Below are positions 63,113 through 64,000 of a stretch of DNA of 64,000 bases, one piece after another. Every line of letters starts with the position of its first letter. The stretch's first letter is position 1. The DNA comes from a virus. The stretch is from the IMG/VR virus record IMGVR_UViG_3300009161_000045, positions 1 through 64,000 of that record; one strand, written 5' to 3'. The translations under genes were made by a program, and so were the position numbers. The notes under the pieces are model-generated. The model saw only the letters and a list, made by a program, of their open reading frames with translations, did no database searches and was not told where the DNA came from.

Positions 63113-64000
63113 ATGGCAAAACAAACAATAAATGTAGGAAGTGGAGAATATGCAGGTGATGGTGAAAGCCTGCGTTCAGCATTGGTTAAGACCAATGAAA
63201 ATTTCGACGAAGTTTACACAAATATTGATATTATCAATACTGCTGGTTATATAACTATTGATTCAGTACCAACCAATGTAGGTGATTTTAACAATGATGT
63301 TGGTTACCTAACCACAGAAACATTACCTGCATATCCTACAGTACCAACCAATGTAGGTGATTTTAACAATGATGTCGGTTACCTAACCACAGACACATTA
63401 CCTGCAACACCAACTGATCGATTAACAGCAGGGACAACTGCTACATTAGTATTGCTTGATGACGGAACACTCAAACTTACACATCCCACCGAATGGTGGA
63501 GTGGTGCTTATTCTTTAGAGATACAAAAAGACGCAGGTAACTATCATACTTTTAAGAGTTCCTATGGGTTAAGTCTACAGGCAACACCTGTTCCTAATGG
63601 CTATGGACTTAATACAAACACTAACTTTGTAGATATTTTCCACGATGGCGTCAGTGTTAATGTAAATGATAACACTTGGGGATTTGGAACAGATGGTAGT
63701 TTAGCATTTCCAACAGCGGGGGCAGAATGGCCTATAACAGAATATTATGTTCCTACTCTTATCGGTAAAGATCAAATATCTTTTGCTACATATAATGCTG
63801 AAAATAGCACAAGTTCATATGCCGTATCAACTCAGGATAACAAAAGTTGGGAAGTATTTGCTGAAGATGATGTGGTCGGTTATGGTTCTGGATGGGCATA
63901 TCTAAGGGTAGAATTACCCACAATAGATACCCCTCAAGTTAATATTGAAACCAGGAAAGGTATTGATGGTGTTGACTATACTTGGACATTTGACGCAGAT
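63113..64000 (+). CDS. Fibre/baseplate-type structural protein, 5' part (runs off window)
   Basis: Open from ATG 63113 to the last base (296 codons, no stop). SLRSALVKTNENFDEVYTNI near 20-40 is the N-terminal helix seen in phage fibre-attachment proteins. A repeated block follows (VPTNVGDFNNDVGYLTT twice), then beta-rich sequence. Follows 62662 by 10 bases. Confidence 0.72.
   Translation, partial: MAKQTINVGSGEYAGDGESLRSALVKTNENFDEVYTNIDIINTAGYITIDSVPTNVGDFNNDVGYLTTETLPAYPTVPTNVGDFNNDVGYLTTDTLPATPTDRLTAGTTATLVLLDDGTLKLTHPTEWWSGAYSLEIQKDAGNYHTFKSSYGLSLQATPVPNGYGLNTNTNFVDIFHDGVSVNVNDNTWGFGTDGSLAFPTAGAEWPITEYYVPTLIGKDQISFATYNAENSTSSYAVSTQDNKSWEVFAEDDVVGYGSGWAYLRVELPTIDTPQVNIETRKGIDGVDYTWTFDAD
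63262..63405 (+). repeat. Tandem 60-nt direct repeat inside the fibre gene
   Basis: Two copies about 80 bp apart, starting GTACCAACCAATGTAGGTG and running through CTAACCACAGA, with two visible differences. In frame, encoding VPTNVGDFNNDVGYLTT. Confidence 0.8.

Noticed and set aside
1-64000. CRISPR array
   Set aside because: No evenly spaced short direct repeats with unique spacers; the repeated elements are irregularly spaced and structured.
1-64000. Insertion sequences or an integrase with attachment sites
   Set aside because: No transposase or integrase was recognised. The only duplicated tRNA end (7540/7658) flanks a 90-nt hairpin, not a gene-bearing element.

Overview
The window looks like part of a large double-stranded DNA tailed phage (Caudoviricetes), probably a T4-superfamily myovirus of a Gram-negative host. 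Grounds: a T4 gp44-type clamp loader, PhoH, UvdE, a GroES-like co-chaperonin, a collagen-like fibre with an S74 chaperone tail, a two-part spanin with a lipobox, a GH19 endolysin, many homing endonucleases, T4-type late promoters (ATAAATA) and dense, overlapping genes mostly on the + strand. The host genus cannot be read from the sequence.

Layout. 1-13300: an array of about 48 tRNA or tRNA-like genes. Nearly all carry an encoded 3' CCA and together they cover all 20 amino acids. The array is interrupted by four homing endonucleases, several glycosyltransferases, an RNA polymerase omega homologue and many structured non-tRNA elements. Two of these form repeat families: family A, with a short closing stem and a conserved ACAGCAA, and family B, with 16-21 bp terminal stems enclosing 50-85 nt, some of it tRNA-like. 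13450-15165: a DUF2828-like protein with a C-terminal vWA domain (Ro60/TROVE-like plan). Its long leader carries another family A element. 15180-38820: many small genes of unknown function mixed with metabolic genes: 2OG oxygenase, kinase, phosphoesterase, SleB hydrolase, IscU-IscA, UDP-glucose dehydrogenase, FolE, glycosyltransferases, two MazG-like proteins, ClpP, a QueD-like protein and a UDP-xylose synthase. 38860-50800: homing endonucleases, UvdE, fibre, Pol III alpha-like fragment, co-chaperonin, methyltransferase, nucleotidyltransferase, clamp loader, PhoH. 50870-58330: structural/unknown genes, the lysis cassette and a phage-encoded outer-membrane barrel protein. 58330-64000: DnaJ, peptide deformylase, ClpA, then virion-type genes running off the end.

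Regulation is unusually readable. One class of promoter is near-perfect sigma70 (TTGACA-N17-TATAAT); five of these place +1 on the start codon (leaderless mRNAs). A second class is the T4-like late motif NATAAATA, often sitting in the loop or left arm of a hairpin that would hide the ribosome site or start codon in read-through transcripts. Two sigma70 promoters are embedded in terminators.

The most interesting candidate system is the combination of tRNA-mimicking structured RNAs (families A and B and other CCA-terminated RNAs) with the DUF2828/vWA protein. It resembles bacterial Ro60-YrlA ribonucleoproteins, but that link is an inference from architecture and proximity. Other themes are a proteostasis set (DnaJ, PDF, ClpA, ClpP, GroES-like), a UDP-glucose to UDP-xylose route with several glycosyltransferases, a partial 7-deazaguanine/pterin route, and Fe-S cluster assembly genes.
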